This document shows, piece after piece, positions 50,803 through 59,938 of a stretch of 64,000 nucleotides of DNA; within the stretch, counting starts at the first letter, position 1, and every line of letters starts with the position of its first letter. The notes below the pieces were generated by a model, which worked only from the letters and a program-made list of their open reading frames with translations, ran no database searches and had not been told where the DNA came from. The stretch is from Pedobacter arcticus A12 (GTDB taxonomy: Bacteria > Bacteroidota > Bacteroidia > Sphingobacteriales > Sphingobacteriaceae): assembly GCF_000302595.1 (NCBI RefSeq), contig NZ_JH947125.1:952299-1016298 (forward strand), in the 5' to 3' direction. The position numbers were made by a program, and so were the translations under genes.

Positions 50803-51855
50803 ATGGATTTAGCTTTAAGCGTAGTCTCTTACCTGTGTGTTGCTTTTGTAGTGTTGCCAATGGTAAAAAGCGATTTTTGGATATTTAGATCCTTAGAGTA
50901 TTCAAGGTTTCAAAACTTTTTGCTTTGTGTGGTTTTAGTAGTTCTTTGGCTTATTGATGGGTTGATATTTAGCGGAGAAATAAACTGGTTACCTGCTGTT
51001 TTAAACTTTGTATGTATGGTTTATTTGGCTGTAAAGATTTCGCCATATACCACCATCCGAAAAAAAGAGGTATTGGATATTAAAAATAGAAATACGGACA
51101 GAGAGTTGAAATTAGTCAATGCTAATGTATTGCAAACTAACAAAGCCTATTCTAATTTGATTGGTCAAATCCAAGAGACCAATCCCGATTTGGTACTTCT
51201 TTTAGAAACTGATCGTGATTGGCAACAAGCCACTCAAGTTTTAAAACAAGATTATCCTCATACAGTAGAAGTTCCGCAAAGCAATACTTACGGAATGTTG
51301 CTCTACAGTAAACTTGAATTAGAAGAAGCCAAGATTGAATTTTTAGTAAAGAATGATATCCCTTCAATTACTGCTAAAATTGTTTTACCATCAGGCGAAA
51401 AAGTGAAGCTTTGGTGTTTACACCCAGAACCACCCGTACCCGGTGAAAGCTTAACATCCACTGCTAAAGATAAGGAACTCTCCATCGTAGCTTTAAAAGT
51501 TAAGGAGAGTGAATTACCGGTTATTGTAATGGGAGATTTAAATGATGTTGCTTGGAGCGATACCACATCTCTTTTTACAAAAACCAGCAAACTGCTTGAT
51601 GTAAGGAAGGGGCGAGGGTTTTACAGTACGTTTTCTGCGCATCATTGGTTTATCCGGTTTCCGCTCGATTATATTTTCTGCTCGTCCAATTTTGGTTTTG
51701 TAGCGATGAAACGATTGAAAAAAAACGGTTCGGATCATTTTCCTATTTTCACACATCTAATGCTGGATGAATCGCTTAAACCAGTCCAGCAGAAAGCGCA
51801 TCCGGATGCAGACGTTATTGACGAAGCAAAAGAAAAAGCATCACAGGCAGTATAA
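50803..51855 (+). CDS. Membrane-anchored endonuclease/exonuclease/phosphatase family protein
   Basis: 350 residues. Three membrane helices in the first ~90 residues, then an EEP catalytic domain (~105-320). The family motifs are in order: LVNANV, NPDLVLLLETD (metal Glu), LYSKLEL, KLWCLHPEPP (His), VIVMGDLNDVAWS (Asp, Asn), PLDYIFCS and GSDHFPIFTHL (catalytic Asp/His pair). Substrate (nucleic acid, phosphoinositide or other phosphodiester) unknown. This is the last core-like gene before the accessory island. Confidence 0.9.
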   Translation: MDLALSVVSYLCVAFVVLPMVKSDFWIFRSLEYSRFQNFLLCVVLVVLWLIDGLIFSGEINWLPAVLNFVCMVYLAVKISPYTTIRKKEVLDIKNRNTDRELKLVNANVLQTNKAYSNLIGQIQETNPDLVLLLETDRDWQQATQVLKQDYPHTVEVPQSNTYGMLLYSKLELEEAKIEFLVKNDIPSITAKIVLPSGEKVKLWCLHPEPPVPGESLTSTAKDKELSIVALKVKESELPVIVMGDLNDVAWSDTTSLFTKTSKLLDVRKGRGFYSTFSAHHWFIRFPLDYIFCSSNFGFVAMKRLKKNGSDHFPIFTHLMLDESLKPVQQKAHPDADVIDEAKEKASQAV

Positions 51856-52062
51856 GCTTCCAACCCTAAAAACAAGAATTGAGTGAAATTGCCCGACTGT
51901 ATAAAATCGTTTGTTCATGGGTAGTCAGTTGATATAGCTGAGTTAATGACAGATAAGTCTTTATAAATGTCTTTTAGAAATTGGCATTGCTTGTGCTTTA
52001 AAGTTGTAAATCCAGGTGTAAGCTTCCCCGTTTTTCAGACCACTCAAAAGTAGAATTTCCAA

Positions 52063-52851
52063 TCAACATTCCTGCAACAAATCCGCAGGTGATCTAAAGT
52101 TGAGTGCCTGATGTGGGCGGTGATAATTATAGTCTGTCATCCATTCTTCTGTTTTTTCTCTTACCTCACTTAGTGAGTTAAAAATGTAAGCATTCAACAA
52201 TTCTCTGCGGATGCTCCCATTACATCTTTCGATATAAGCATTCTGTGTAGGCTCTCCGGGTTGAATAAAAAGCAGTTCTACGCCATGTTCCTTTGCCCAT
52301 TCATCCAGTTTATGCGAGATAAACTCGGGTCCGTTGTCCATCCTTATTTTCAGAGGCAGTCCTCTACACTCTCTGAGCATATCAAGTGTTCTGGTTACTC
52401 TTGACGCTGGAAGAGAGGTGTCAGCCTCCATGGCAAGCATCTCACGGTTATAATCGTCAACAACATTCAATAACCTGAACTTCCTTCCGTCCCAAAGGCT
52501 GTCGCTCATAAAATCTATAGACCATACCTGATTGATTCCATCGGGTACCGTTAAGGGTTTTTTCACTCTTGCAGGTAGTCTTTTCTTAGCTCTACGACGA
52601 ATATTGAGTTTCATTGCTGTATATATCCTGTAAACTTTCTTATGGTTCCATTTAAATCCCCTTCGCCGTAATCGATGGTAACATTGCCAAAATCCGATGG
52701 AAACATGCTTCTGGGTAAGCAGAATAAGCTCGTGGATTATCTCTCCGTCATCCTCTCTCTTTAACTCGTAGAAACAGCTACTTCTATTCAGTCCAACACA
52801 TTTACACGCCTGACGATGGCTCACTTTCTTTACCATCTCTTCCACCAACAT
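52063..52851 (-). CDS. IS3-family transposase OrfB (DDE integrase)
   Basis: 262 residues. DDE residues are in place: first Asp in [10 protein letters not shown], second in [10 protein letters not shown], Glu in [20 protein letters not shown]. The N-terminal HTH_21 part ([21 protein letters not shown]) and [16 protein letters not shown] at the end are typical of the IS407/IS2-like subgroup. Probably translated as an OrfAB fusion by a -1 shift at the A-run at 52874-52880 (on the minus strand GAAAAAAAGC): reading ...VEKK shifts to [14 protein letters not shown]. The own ATG is at 52851. Confidence 0.95.
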   Translation of the reverse strand: MLVEEMVKKVSHRQACKCVGLNRSSCFYELKREDDGEIIHELILLTQKHVSIGFWQCYHRLRRRGFKWNHKKVYRIYTAMKLNIRRRAKKRLPARVKKPLTVPDGINQVWSIDFMSDSLWDGRKFRLLNVVDDYNREMLAMEADTSLPASRVTRTLDMLRECRGLPLKIRMDNGPEFISHKLDEWAKEHGVELLFIQPGEPTQNAYIERCNGSIRRELLNAYIFNSLSEVREKTEEWMTDYNYHRPHQALNFRSPADLLQEC

Positions 52852-52868
52852 CTCTTTATCGGCAGGCG

Positions 52869-53135
52869 TTAAAGCTTTTTTTCTACCGCCTCCTTAAACA
52901 CTTCGTGTACCAGACTGAGGTTGGCGTACATCTTTTTCAGTCTTGAATTCTCTTCTTCCAGCGCCTTCAATCTGGAAAGCTCTTTCACCTCCATTCCTCC
53001 GTAACGCTGTCGCCACTTGTAAAACGATGCGGTGCTGATACCAAGTTCCCGACAGAGATCATGTGCATTTCTGCCACTCTCATGTTCTTTGATTGCCTTG
53101 ACAATCTGTGTCTCCGTAAATTTGATCCTTTTCAT
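52869..53135 (-). CDS. IS3-family OrfA (HTH/leucine zipper)
   Basis: 88 residues: N-terminal HTH_Tnp_1 domain ([46 protein letters not shown]) followed by a leucine-zipper-like heptad stretch ([27 protein letters not shown]). It ends with EKKL at the frameshift site shared with OrfB. Confidence 0.95.
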   Translation of the reverse strand: MKRIKFTETQIVKAIKEHESGRNAHDLCRELGISTASFYKWRQRYGGMEVKELSRLKALEEENSRLKKMYANLSLVHEVFKEAVEKKL

Positions 53136-53196
53136 ATCCCAATTAAATTTAAAGTTATTAAAATAGCCTCGCTAAGCTCGGGCTAGAATTCTACTT

Positions 53197-53850
53197 TTAA
53201 TTGGTCTGAATTTCGGGAAGCTTACAATCTTTAATTATTTTCCCTTTAATTACCCAACGAAGTCTCCAATCATAATGTGCGGGATGAATAATTGGCTTTG
53301 TTAACTTCTTAGTTCCTTCGATAAATTCAATATTCCAAAGGTAAGTCGCCTGTGTATTTTCATCTATTGTATGTGGCTCTTCATTCCAAAGTTCAATTGT
53401 TTCATCAGCTAGCGTAATATCACTTATTTGACAATGATCCCTCAGAATTGTATAAAGCTTTTTGCTTTGAAGTGAGTCAAAATTGTAATTCTTTGGTGGA
53501 TCTGGAAATTCTATAAATCCTAAACTCTTCCAGATAGGCTCTGAGGTTTTTGGTGAACATCGTAATTCAACAACATTAATACCTTTGCTTTTTAAGAACT
53601 TCAACAACGCAGTTAACAGGTTTTTTCCGAAACCTTTCTTTCTATAAGTTGGTTTTACTTCTGCAATTTCAATTCTAGCAGTCTTATCAGTCAATAAACT
53701 CCAGGTTATAAATCCAATGGTTTTATTTTTATAAGTAATTATCACTAATTCATTTTTGTTATATGAGGACTTTATAACATTCCAGTTGCAATAAAAACCC
53801 TCTCCTGTTTTATCCCTTTCCTCAATCAACCAATCCTCTATTTCATCCAT
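53197..53850 (-). CDS. GNAT N-acetyltransferase, C-terminus formed by IS end
   Basis: 217 residues. GNAT core ~25-125 (LVIITYKNKTIGFITWSLL, IEIAEVKPTYRKKGFGKNLLTALLKFLKSKGINVVELRC with the acetyl-CoA loop RKKGFG, and SEPIWKSLGFIEF). A C-terminal extension of ~90 residues has no recognised fold. The last ~9 residues (CKLPEIQTN) and the stop are encoded by the right inverted repeat of the adjacent IS, so the natural C-terminus has been cut off by the insertion. The gene lies just 4 bp from the RES gene stop. Substrate unknown. Confidence 0.82.
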   Translation of the reverse strand: MDEIEDWLIEERDKTGEGFYCNWNVIKSSYNKNELVIITYKNKTIGFITWSLLTDKTARIEIAEVKPTYRKKGFGKNLLTALLKFLKSKGINVVELRCSPKTSEPIWKSLGFIEFPDPPKNYNFDSLQSKKLYTILRDHCQISDITLADETIELWNEEPHTIDENTQATYLWNIEFIEGTKKLTKPIIHPAHYDWRLRWVIKGKIIKDCKLPEIQTN

Positions 53851-53854
53851 TTGC

Positions 53855-54868
53855 TCATTTGAGGGTGTAAGCTTCCCGAAATTCGGTCACAACTTGAGTT
53901 GGAACATATTCAGTATGTTCCTTTCCATCTTTTTTTATTTCATTTGTAATATCTCTAACAAAAGAATAAAGGAATAATTTGAGATAATAATTTTTTTTAT
54001 TTTTTACCCTAAAAATACTAGGGCGTTTAGGGATAAGACTAAAATCAACGATATTTTGGTCTTCTAAAGTTTCAAACTCTGCAATTGTTATATGTTTTAT
54101 AACCTTATTCTCTCTACTTATTGTTTCCAAAATTGCTGTCTCTGTTTCAAAAGCTGAATAAAACATAGAAATTCCTGAAGGACTAAATCTATTTGGATAG
54201 ATTGCATTTTTATTTGATGGGGAACATATTTCATTAAAGCTACTTATTTTTGTTTTAGCATCATGCTGTCTACAACGGAACAACTTAGTGCCTTTTGGAA
54301 TGACCTTTATAATATTTGAGTTTGAAACGATTTTCCCAGCTTCTTTAAGTATGCCATATGCTTTGGACTGGTCGCCATAACCTGAGGAGAATAAATAGCG
54401 TGACTTATGTTTTATTATTTCCTTAAAATATTCCCATTGATAGGTTAGTTCATCATTTATATTATCATAGTGTAGATCGGGTTGAGCCCACGCGATATCA
54501 TCAATTGAATTAACGATATCTTCAATGATTTCAAAAGGTTCCACATTTAGTCCTATCTCATCTTGTATGAGTTCATCGGGAGTATAAATTTCCCCAAGAT
54601 AACCTCCTTCTTTTGAATCATATCCCATGAAATTGCCTGCATCTTCATAAAAATTTGAAATTTTACCCATTAAGAATTCCATTAAATTTTCGAGAGCTAC
54701 GACTTTCATGCGTTTTTCACAATAATCACAATATCCAGACTCATAATTTCTTATTATATGGTTGGTTATACTTTTATCTTTAAAATGCTTCGCAAAAATA
54801 TGCTTATCTGGAATTGAAGATAAATTTCGGGCTTCTAACTCCATCCACTTTTTTTTTGCTCCTCCCAT
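53855..54868 (-). CDS. RES-domain (HEPN/RES) protein, C-terminus lost
   Basis: 337 residues from the ATG at 54868 (GGAKKKWMELEARNLSS, the usual HEPN/RES N-terminus; the frame is open further, to 54952). The N-terminal half has a zinc-knuckle CDYCEKR and a helical domain. The C-terminal RES domain keeps the arginine of LFRCRQH, the PNRFSPSGISMFYSAFETETAILE block with the conserved glutamate and serine, and EYVPTQVVTEF. RES toxins elsewhere degrade NAD+ and halt growth; that activity is inferred. After TEF the reading runs into an IS-end sequence (REAY, then T-L-K stop), so ~10-15 normal residues are missing. Confidence 0.82.
   Translation of the reverse strand: MGGAKKKWMELEARNLSSIPDKHIFAKHFKDKSITNHIIRNYESGYCDYCEKRMKVVALENLMEFLMGKISNFYEDAGNFMGYDSKEGGYLGEIYTPDELIQDEIGLNVEPFEIIEDIVNSIDDIAWAQPDLHYDNINDELTYQWEYFKEIIKHKSRYLFSSGYGDQSKAYGILKEAGKIVSNSNIIKVIPKGTKLFRCRQHDAKTKISSFNEICSPSNKNAIYPNRFSPSGISMFYSAFETETAILETISRENKVIKHITIAEFETLEDQNIVDFSLIPKRPSIFRVKNKKNYYLKLFLYSFVRDITNEIKKDGKEHTEYVPTQVVTEFREAYTLK
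53866..53886. repeat. Solo IS3-family end (scar)
   Basis: TGTAAGCTTCCCGAAATTC at 53866-53884 is identical over 19 bases to the right end of the IS at 53226 read inward. Its interior side points to the RES gene but no IS interior follows. It looks like a remnant of a second copy. Confidence 0.75.
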
Positions 54869-54984
54869 AATGTTGTTTAATTTCGATCTTCGATTACTAG
54901 CAAAATTCCTTTCTAATATTTTTGCAAGAAGTTTGAAAATTGGTTCAAACAATTTTAATCTGAATTCTGGAAAGCATTTAATTG

Positions 54985-55677
54985 CTATCCGTACTCTTTG
55001 GAATATTCGTCGAACGTAGAATAATTTTTATGCCCATGACCTTTGATTTTCGCAAGCTTTGTTGAATTAATTCTCAAATGTATGTAATCCACTAGCTCTC
55101 CAAATCTTTCAATGGGTAAATTATATAATGTTCTTGTAGGAGCTAATTTAAATTGTTTTTTTAAATGAGCCGAAAATACAGCATATTTTACATTTCCTTT
55201 TCCAACTTCATATTCTTTATATTCATTGAAACGCTTTACTAAATGTCCAATGTAATTAGCTTTTGTAGTTTCAAATCCGACACAACCTTGTGGATATTTT
55301 GGTTTTGCAGGTTTAGCCTGATTAATGGAAACATTATTATAATCCCCAACAATTGCATTTTTGATTTTGGAGTTAAAATTCACAACTTTTTGTCCTGCAG
55401 ATTTTGAAACTATAGGACTTTTCATAAGTTCAATCTTTTTTTTGAGCGTTTCAAGTTGACTAATATCTCCTTTTGTAATTTTGGAATGGCAAGTAGAGCA
55501 AAGTAGCAACAGGTTTCCAGTGTCATTATTTGACGGATTTTCGTCAATATGATGAATCTCAAAATGCCCAACTTCTTCATTGTCGCAAAAGGGACAAACA
55601 GAACCAATTTCCTTTTGAAGTTCAGCCCTTACTTTGTTCTCTTTTGGGACTTTTATCCTTATTTTCTTTTCTGTCAT
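54985..55677 (-). CDS. HNH endonuclease
   Basis: 230 residues. HNH zinc fold at ~25-75: CPFCDNEEVGHFEIHHIDENPSNNDTGNLLLLCSTCHSKI, with two CxxC pairs and the HH of the catalytic beta-hairpin. The C-terminal ~100 residues (KYPQGCVGFETTKANYIGHLVKRFNEYKEYEVG...) are helical, with KANYIGHLVKRFNEYKEYE recalling a substrate-recognition part found in many stand-alone phage or island HNH proteins. 32 bp upstream of the start region of the RES gene. Likely part of the same accessory operon. Confidence 0.9.
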   Translation of the reverse strand: MTEKKIRIKVPKENKVRAELQKEIGSVCPFCDNEEVGHFEIHHIDENPSNNDTGNLLLLCSTCHSKITKGDISQLETLKKKIELMKSPIVSKSAGQKVVNFNSKIKNAIVGDYNNVSINQAKPAKPKYPQGCVGFETTKANYIGHLVKRFNEYKEYEVGKGNVKYAVFSAHLKKQFKLAPTRTLYNLPIERFGELVDYIHLRINSTKLAKIKGHGHKNYSTFDEYSKEYG

Positions 55678-55716
55678 TTTACTTGAAATTTTCTATTGGT
55701 ACCGGGCTTTTACTTG

Positions 55717-56709
55717 TCATCGTTTAAGCCTCTTATCTGCAAGTGAAAGATATTTCAAACCACTTTGGTCGAATATATTTTCTGCTCGCTCAATTTGCAA
55801 TGCAGAATACACTGCATTAGCGAAACCTGGAAGTGCTCCAATAACTGCAACTGTAGTTGAAGCGGATGAAAGACCTTGATATGCTCCAATTAAACCACAA
55901 ACTGTTCCGAAGAGAATACTTTTAAAATTACCTTCATTCATCTTAACAGTTAATTCTTTTTTTCTTTGAAGCAACTCTGTCAGGTGTGTATCAAACAGAT
56001 GGGTTCCTTCAATTATATTTGGATTAAGTGCAATTAATTCGACTCTTGTTCGAAAAGCTTCTAGTAATCCCGAATGTTTTTCTTTAAAGCGTCGAAGTTT
56101 GGTTAAATCAATATCTTCCGGAAATGGAATTAAACCTGTTAGTACTGTTTCTCTTTTCCTTTGTTGATTTGCAAATGGTTGTCTATAATAAAAAGGTCTT
56201 AAAAAATCAGTAGTTGGAAGTCTGTCTGTTTTGGCACTAATAATCGTTGCTAAATAATTCATTAAACTATTAGCTGTTCTTTTTTCGACTGAATACCAAT
56301 GTCTATCCCCTCTTTCTGCAAGCCCTAGTTTTTGTAACTCTTGAAACACGTTTTCATGAAACTTGTCTGAGTGAATTTGAGTAGTCATAAATTTGGCTTC
56401 GTGAATCAGCCCTCGGTTGCCACTCCTAAAGTTATTTTGAGCATTCTGTAATTTGGTTTGATTTTTTTCAATTAAATGAAGAAAAGGTTGCATTACTTCC
56501 CAGGGCCTTTCTAATACTTCAATTGTATTTATCGGTGTCACTAATTCACTTCTTACTAATTCAAGCATAAATTCATCATAGTTTCTTTCCGGAGCATGAA
56601 AGTATTCTTGAGGAACGATTGATCCGATATTGTCATAGTATAGCAAAGTTCTTAATGTCCAGTCCGTCCTTGGAAGATTAATATATGGATAGTATAATAT
56701 TTTGCTCAT
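55717..56709 (-). CDS. DUF6236 family protein
   Basis: 330 residues, soluble. The N-terminus (KILYYPYINLPRTDWTLRTLLYYDNIGSIVPQEY) and the DxxWTxxALLYxDxV pattern are characteristic of DUF6236. The C-terminal third has a glycine/alanine-rich hydrophobic stretch (~270-300, FGTVCGLIGAYQGLSSASTTVAVIGALPGFANAVYSAL), a possible membrane hairpin. DUF6236 proteins are often seen in defence or mobile islands, but the function is unknown. 39 bp upstream of the HNH gene. Confidence 0.8.
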   Translation of the reverse strand: MSKILYYPYINLPRTDWTLRTLLYYDNIGSIVPQEYFHAPERNYDEFMLELVRSELVTPINTIEVLERPWEVMQPFLHLIEKNQTKLQNAQNNFRSGNRGLIHEAKFMTTQIHSDKFHENVFQELQKLGLAERGDRHWYSVEKRTANSLMNYLATIISAKTDRLPTTDFLRPFYYRQPFANQQRKRETVLTGLIPFPEDIDLTKLRRFKEKHSGLLEAFRTRVELIALNPNIIEGTHLFDTHLTELLQRKKELTVKMNEGNFKSILFGTVCGLIGAYQGLSSASTTVAVIGALPGFANAVYSALQIERAENIFDQSGLKYLSLADKRLKR

Positions 56710-56815
56710 TTTATTATTCTGTAAAACTTGACAACAACGATTCGCTAATTTCTATTGGATTAAAGCATTTTTTTGCTCACGCACTAGGTAGAGGGAGTTT
56801 TTTATTTGAAAAAAA

Positions 56816-57490
56816 TTATATCAATTTAACTTGATAAGCTTGTTTTGATTCATATGTTGTTAAACCATAAAACTTGTCAAATTCAGATTTATCATTCATT
56901 AATATTCCTCTTGGTTCATTGTTTAACCATTTATTCAAGTTAGCCTCGGTTTTTCCGCTTTCCCTTAAATTAAGGTCTTTACAAATTATTTCAGTATTCT
57001 CTTGGAATATCTTTAACATTTTATAGTTTTTATAATGTGTATAATAACTTATATTATGTTCCCAATCTCTAACTGACCTAATTCCTGTAGCAAATCCATT
57101 GGTGGCAAGCTCTATATTAAGTCCTGTGTTATTACGAAAATTTATAAGTTTTGGGAAGGTCTCAATTATATGCCTACCAAGGATCAAACTTTTAGGTATT
57201 CCGCAAAATTCGAAATATTCTTTCTGGCACCAAGCATTGTACAAAAAGTCTTTCATATCGGGTATTTCGCTAATAGAGTGAATTTCCGCATAAAAACAGT
57301 TACTAAAATGGTCTCTAATAAGAAAATTTACTAAATGGCTTTTTCCAGTTTTTTCATAATTTTTCCAGTTAACATCAAATTTTTTCGCTTGATATTTAAT
57401 TTCCCCACTTTTTAACAAATAATAGTTTTGTGAAATAGAAAAATTTAGTTGATGGACTTGATTTGGATGATCCGTTTTATAACTATGCAT
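56816..57490 (-). CDS. Hypothetical protein, weakly integrase-core-like
   Basis: 224 residues. The order of strands and helices in SHLVNFLIRDHFSNCFYAEIHSI...FLYNAWCQKEYFEFCGIPKSLILGRHIIE...TGLNIELATNGFATGIRSVRDWEHNI resembles an RNase H-like (rve) core, with an Asp in IRDHFSN but no clear DDE triad. I consider it a hypothetical protein that may descend from a transposase. Same strand as the DUF6236 and DUF4339 genes. Confidence 0.6.
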   Translation of the reverse strand: MHSYKTDHPNQVHQLNFSISQNYYLLKSGEIKYQAKKFDVNWKNYEKTGKSHLVNFLIRDHFSNCFYAEIHSISEIPDMKDFLYNAWCQKEYFEFCGIPKSLILGRHIIETFPKLINFRNNTGLNIELATNGFATGIRSVRDWEHNISYYTHYKNYKMLKIFQENTEIICKDLNLRESGKTEANLNKWLNNEPRGILMNDKSEFDKFYGLTTYESKQAYQVKLI

Positions 57491-57521
57491 ATTTTTAATT
57501 ATGGTTTGTCTTGCAATTCAG

Positions 57522-58226
57522 TTATTGCACATTTGCTTTTAATACTTCCCATCCAATTGTAGCTACATCTTTAAAGTTATCTATTTTTAATTCAAACTTA
57601 ACCTCAGAATGAGGAGGGAAAGTTTCATAAATTCTATATTCTTTGCTACCCAATTCAGATTTTGTTTTAGTGTAATATGTGATTTTCACTAATGCATCCT
57701 TATATGTTGCTACTGTTGCATTGTTCTTAATAACGCCATGTACCTTTATCTTATCGCCCCAGAAATTTTTATTATAATTTCCATCAGCAGTTAAGAAGTT
57801 TAAAGGTTGAGAACGCTCAATCTCTTCTACAGTCATTACTTTCTCTTGGTATGTCTGAGGTGTTTCATAAGTTGAACCTGAACTTTTACTTCCAAAATAA
57901 TTTATAGAAAATAAGATGATAATTAAACAGACAGCAACACCTCCAATAGATTGAAGAACGATACCAAAATTATTTTTCTTTTCAGGTAATTGTTCAGTGT
58001 AATCCATTGGTTGCACAGGAGGTGGATATGATTTATTGTTTTCAAATGGAGGAGGAATAGGACTATTAAATAAGTCTCTTAGTTCGTCAACTTCGCTTAT
58101 TTTTATCCAATTTTCTAACCCTTCGTACCATATTGGAGTACTTTTATTAATATCTTTTGTTCTTAATTCTTCGATATTGAATGGCCCTTGTGTGTCTTTG
58201 CCATCGTTTAAATAAAATTTTTTCAT
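57522..58226 (-). CDS. DUF4339 (GYF_2) domain membrane protein
   Basis: 234 residues. N-terminal DUF4339/GYF_2 domain (~2-50: FYLNDGKDTQGPFNIEELRTKDINKSTPIWYEGLENWIKISEVDEL), then a proline-rich linker (IPPPFENNKSYPPPVQP), one membrane segment (~88-108), and an extracellular beta domain (~130-230, IKVHGVIKNNATVATYKDALVKITYYTKTKSELGSKEYRIYETFPPHSEVKFELKI) typical of FxLYD-like folds. The topology places the GYF domain in the cytoplasm. Function unknown. The unit starts in an island part with long non-coding elements upstream. Confidence 0.85.
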   Translation of the reverse strand: MKKFYLNDGKDTQGPFNIEELRTKDINKSTPIWYEGLENWIKISEVDELRDLFNSPIPPPFENNKSYPPPVQPMDYTEQLPEKKNNFGIVLQSIGGVAVCLIIILFSINYFGSKSSGSTYETPQTYQEKVMTVEEIERSQPLNFLTADGNYNKNFWGDKIKVHGVIKNNATVATYKDALVKITYYTKTKSELGSKEYRIYETFPPHSEVKFELKIDNFKDVATIGWEVLKANVQ

Positions 58227-58923
58227 TTGCTATGTTTAGGTTTTCGAATATATTCAAAATATGAATTATGTTTAGGCTATTAGAAAATTAATTTCCAAAA
58301 AAAATTCTAGTTCTTAATAACAAGTAGACTTTCCGCGAGTCTTCTTGCGAGTTGAAAAAAAGTTCTTGTTGTAGGAGTTCGCAGAACGAGCAACAAGATA
58401 TGTATTTCACACAAGGATTTTGGCGGGTGTTATTGCTCCAATAACCCTGACAAAGTCCGAAGCTTTTTTGATGGCGCAAGGCTCGCTGAACTAAATATGC
58501 GTTTAGATTTGTTGGTTATAAGCTGAAATGAGTATTTCACGAATGAAAGCTGATGTTCAACAAATATAAAGGAAGCATATATGAGCAAACCGGAGAACTT
58601 GGCATATAGAATGACAAATTGCGTAACGTAGTGGAGTAGTGAAGTTGATGTGTCTGAAAGACTAATCAACGCAACGAATTTGGCGTTGTATGTGCGTTCG
58701 TAGCCTTTGCGAATGCCTTATTACCTAATGTACTGGCACTGTCTCAACCTATGGAACACAGAACCAAAAACTTTAAGCACTAACCTTTATAAAAACAGAA
58801 GAACCTTTCTTCAACCACTTAAGAACGAACAAATCTTACCTTTTCCGTCGGTATGCACCAATGAGGGAGAGGTAAGATTTGCGAGAGTTTTTATATCAAT
58901 TGCTTGAATTAGCTCTGATACTT
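58227..58923. other. 697-bp non-coding region with several hairpins
   Basis: No credible gene; the short ORFs here (58288-58479, 58430-58669, 58707-58907) look random. Dyads: TCTTGTTG (58364-58371) / CAACAAGA (58391-58398) with an inner GTTC/GAAC pair; CAACGC/GCGTTG around 58670-58690; and a perfect 12-bp pair CAAATCTTACCT (58830-58841) / AGGTAAGATTTG (58870-58881). Confidence 0.6.
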
Positions 58924-59115
58924 TTATTGTTCCGGATCTTCTACAGAAATTATTTCCATATAGCCTTTTGCTCCACAGTTTATGCAATTATCAGAATCGT
59001 GAAATCTTTGGGCGGTATTTTTTACAGTAGCTGGATTTTCGTCAGTTAAGCTATTGCATGACCAAGAAGTATTACACCTTTTGCATAAAACATCATAAAT
59101 TATTTCTCTTATCAT
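58924..59115 (-). CDS. Small zinc-ribbon protein
   Basis: 63 residues from the ATG at 59115 (IREIIYDVLCKRCNTSWSC). Two cysteine pairs, CKRC...SWSC and CINC, spaced like a small zinc ribbon. The frame extends upstream to 59184 but the added part is non-homologous in appearance. Function unknown; it starts 59 bp after the stop of the lipoprotein gene. Confidence 0.6.
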   Translation of the reverse strand: MIREIIYDVLCKRCNTSWSCNSLTDENPATVKNTAQRFHDSDNCINCGAKGYMEIISVEDPEQ

Positions 59116-59174
59116 AGTTATTGATATTAGAGGCAGACTTTTAAGCCTGCCTTTTAAAATTGATTTTTTATAAA

Positions 59175-59906
59175 TTAATCGCAAGAATAATTTATTGAAG
59201 AATAATAAGTCGATTGTCCTTGGTTAATTTTAATTACTTGGGAAACTCTACCCTTATCATTTTTTGTATATTGAAAAGCAGTTTCGTAACCTCCTCCACC
59301 TCCGGTCGTTCCTTTTAAAAGATTTCTTGATGGTTTACCGAAAAAAGTATATAGTTCGCTGTTGTTGAAAGTGTAGCCACCAGCTAAAAGATAAGTTTGC
59401 GGTGCAACATCATCAAAGTATAGATATGAAATCTTTCTTTGTGAGACATCATTGATGAACTGCTCCTTCTCTACCATATTTCCATTTTGCCACTTGAATG
59501 TTGTCTTTTCAACTCCTTCGTTCATTTCCGTTAAATATCCTTGGGTATCATAAGTATAAGTGACATCGTCATTTGTTCCTTCAACTTTCTTTACGATCTG
59601 ATTTTTATCGTTGATGGTGTAAGTGGTCACATCCACAGAGCCACTTTCATTATATTCTTCTTTTATAGATGTCGCGGTGTATGTATAATTTGTAGAAGGA
59701 CCATCGGATTCAGCTATTTTAGATATTCTGTCTTGACTATCGTAAGTTACGTTCCAAGTAACGGATTCTGTGTTCTGTGGATCTTCATAAAGGTCTGTGT
59801 AAGATGAAACTTTGGTGCAAGTTTCGTCTTTGGAAGTTTCATCACTTTTTTTGCATGCGCCTAGCATAACTGAGGCAGTAAATGCCAACAATAGGATTTT
59901 TTTCAT
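59175..59906 (-). CDS. Lipoprotein with YD-repeat-like strands (DUF4595-like)
   Basis: 243 residues with a lipoprotein signal (LLLAFTASVMLGACKKSDE; lipobox LGAC, Cys18). The mature part is a row of short beta strands with recurring Y-T-Y-D motifs (VTYDSQDRISKIAE, NYTYTATSIKEEY, VTYTYDTQGYLTEMNEG, FKWQNGNMVEKEQ), as in DUF4595 or RHS/YD-like lipoproteins of Bacteroidetes. Probably exposed at the cell surface; function unknown. Confidence 0.8.
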   Translation of the reverse strand: MKKILLLAFTASVMLGACKKSDETSKDETCTKVSSYTDLYEDPQNTESVTWNVTYDSQDRISKIAESDGPSTNYTYTATSIKEEYNESGSVDVTTYTINDKNQIVKKVEGTNDDVTYTYDTQGYLTEMNEGVEKTTFKWQNGNMVEKEQFINDVSQRKISYLYFDDVAPQTYLLAGGYTFNNSELYTFFGKPSRNLLKGTTGGGGGYETAFQYTKNDKGRVSQVIKINQGQSTYYSSINYSCD

Positions 59907-59938
59907 AAAATATTAATTTGTTTTTTTACTGGTGCAGA

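Larger units (their letters stand above)
52017..53226 (-). mobile_element. IS3-family insertion sequence, complete, 1210 bp
   Basis: Terminal inverted repeats seen by eye: left end TGTAAGCTTCCCCGTTTTTC... from 52017, right end (read inward on the minus strand) TGTAAGCTTCCCGAAATTC... from 53226. The match extends ~40 bp to AAAAGTAGAATT with few differences. Two overlapping-frame genes between them encode an HTH protein and a DDE transposase. Flanks (CAGG on the left, ATC on the right) show no target-site duplication, so the present flanks are not the original insertion flanks or one side has been rearranged. Confidence 0.93.

Noticed and set aside
50675-50860. 61-codon minus-strand ORF
   Set aside because: Overlaps the start of the EEP gene and lies in repeat-rich DNA.
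58707-58907. 66-codon plus-strand ORF in the non-coding stretch
   Set aside because: It spans a perfect hairpin and has a residue composition unlike real proteins here.
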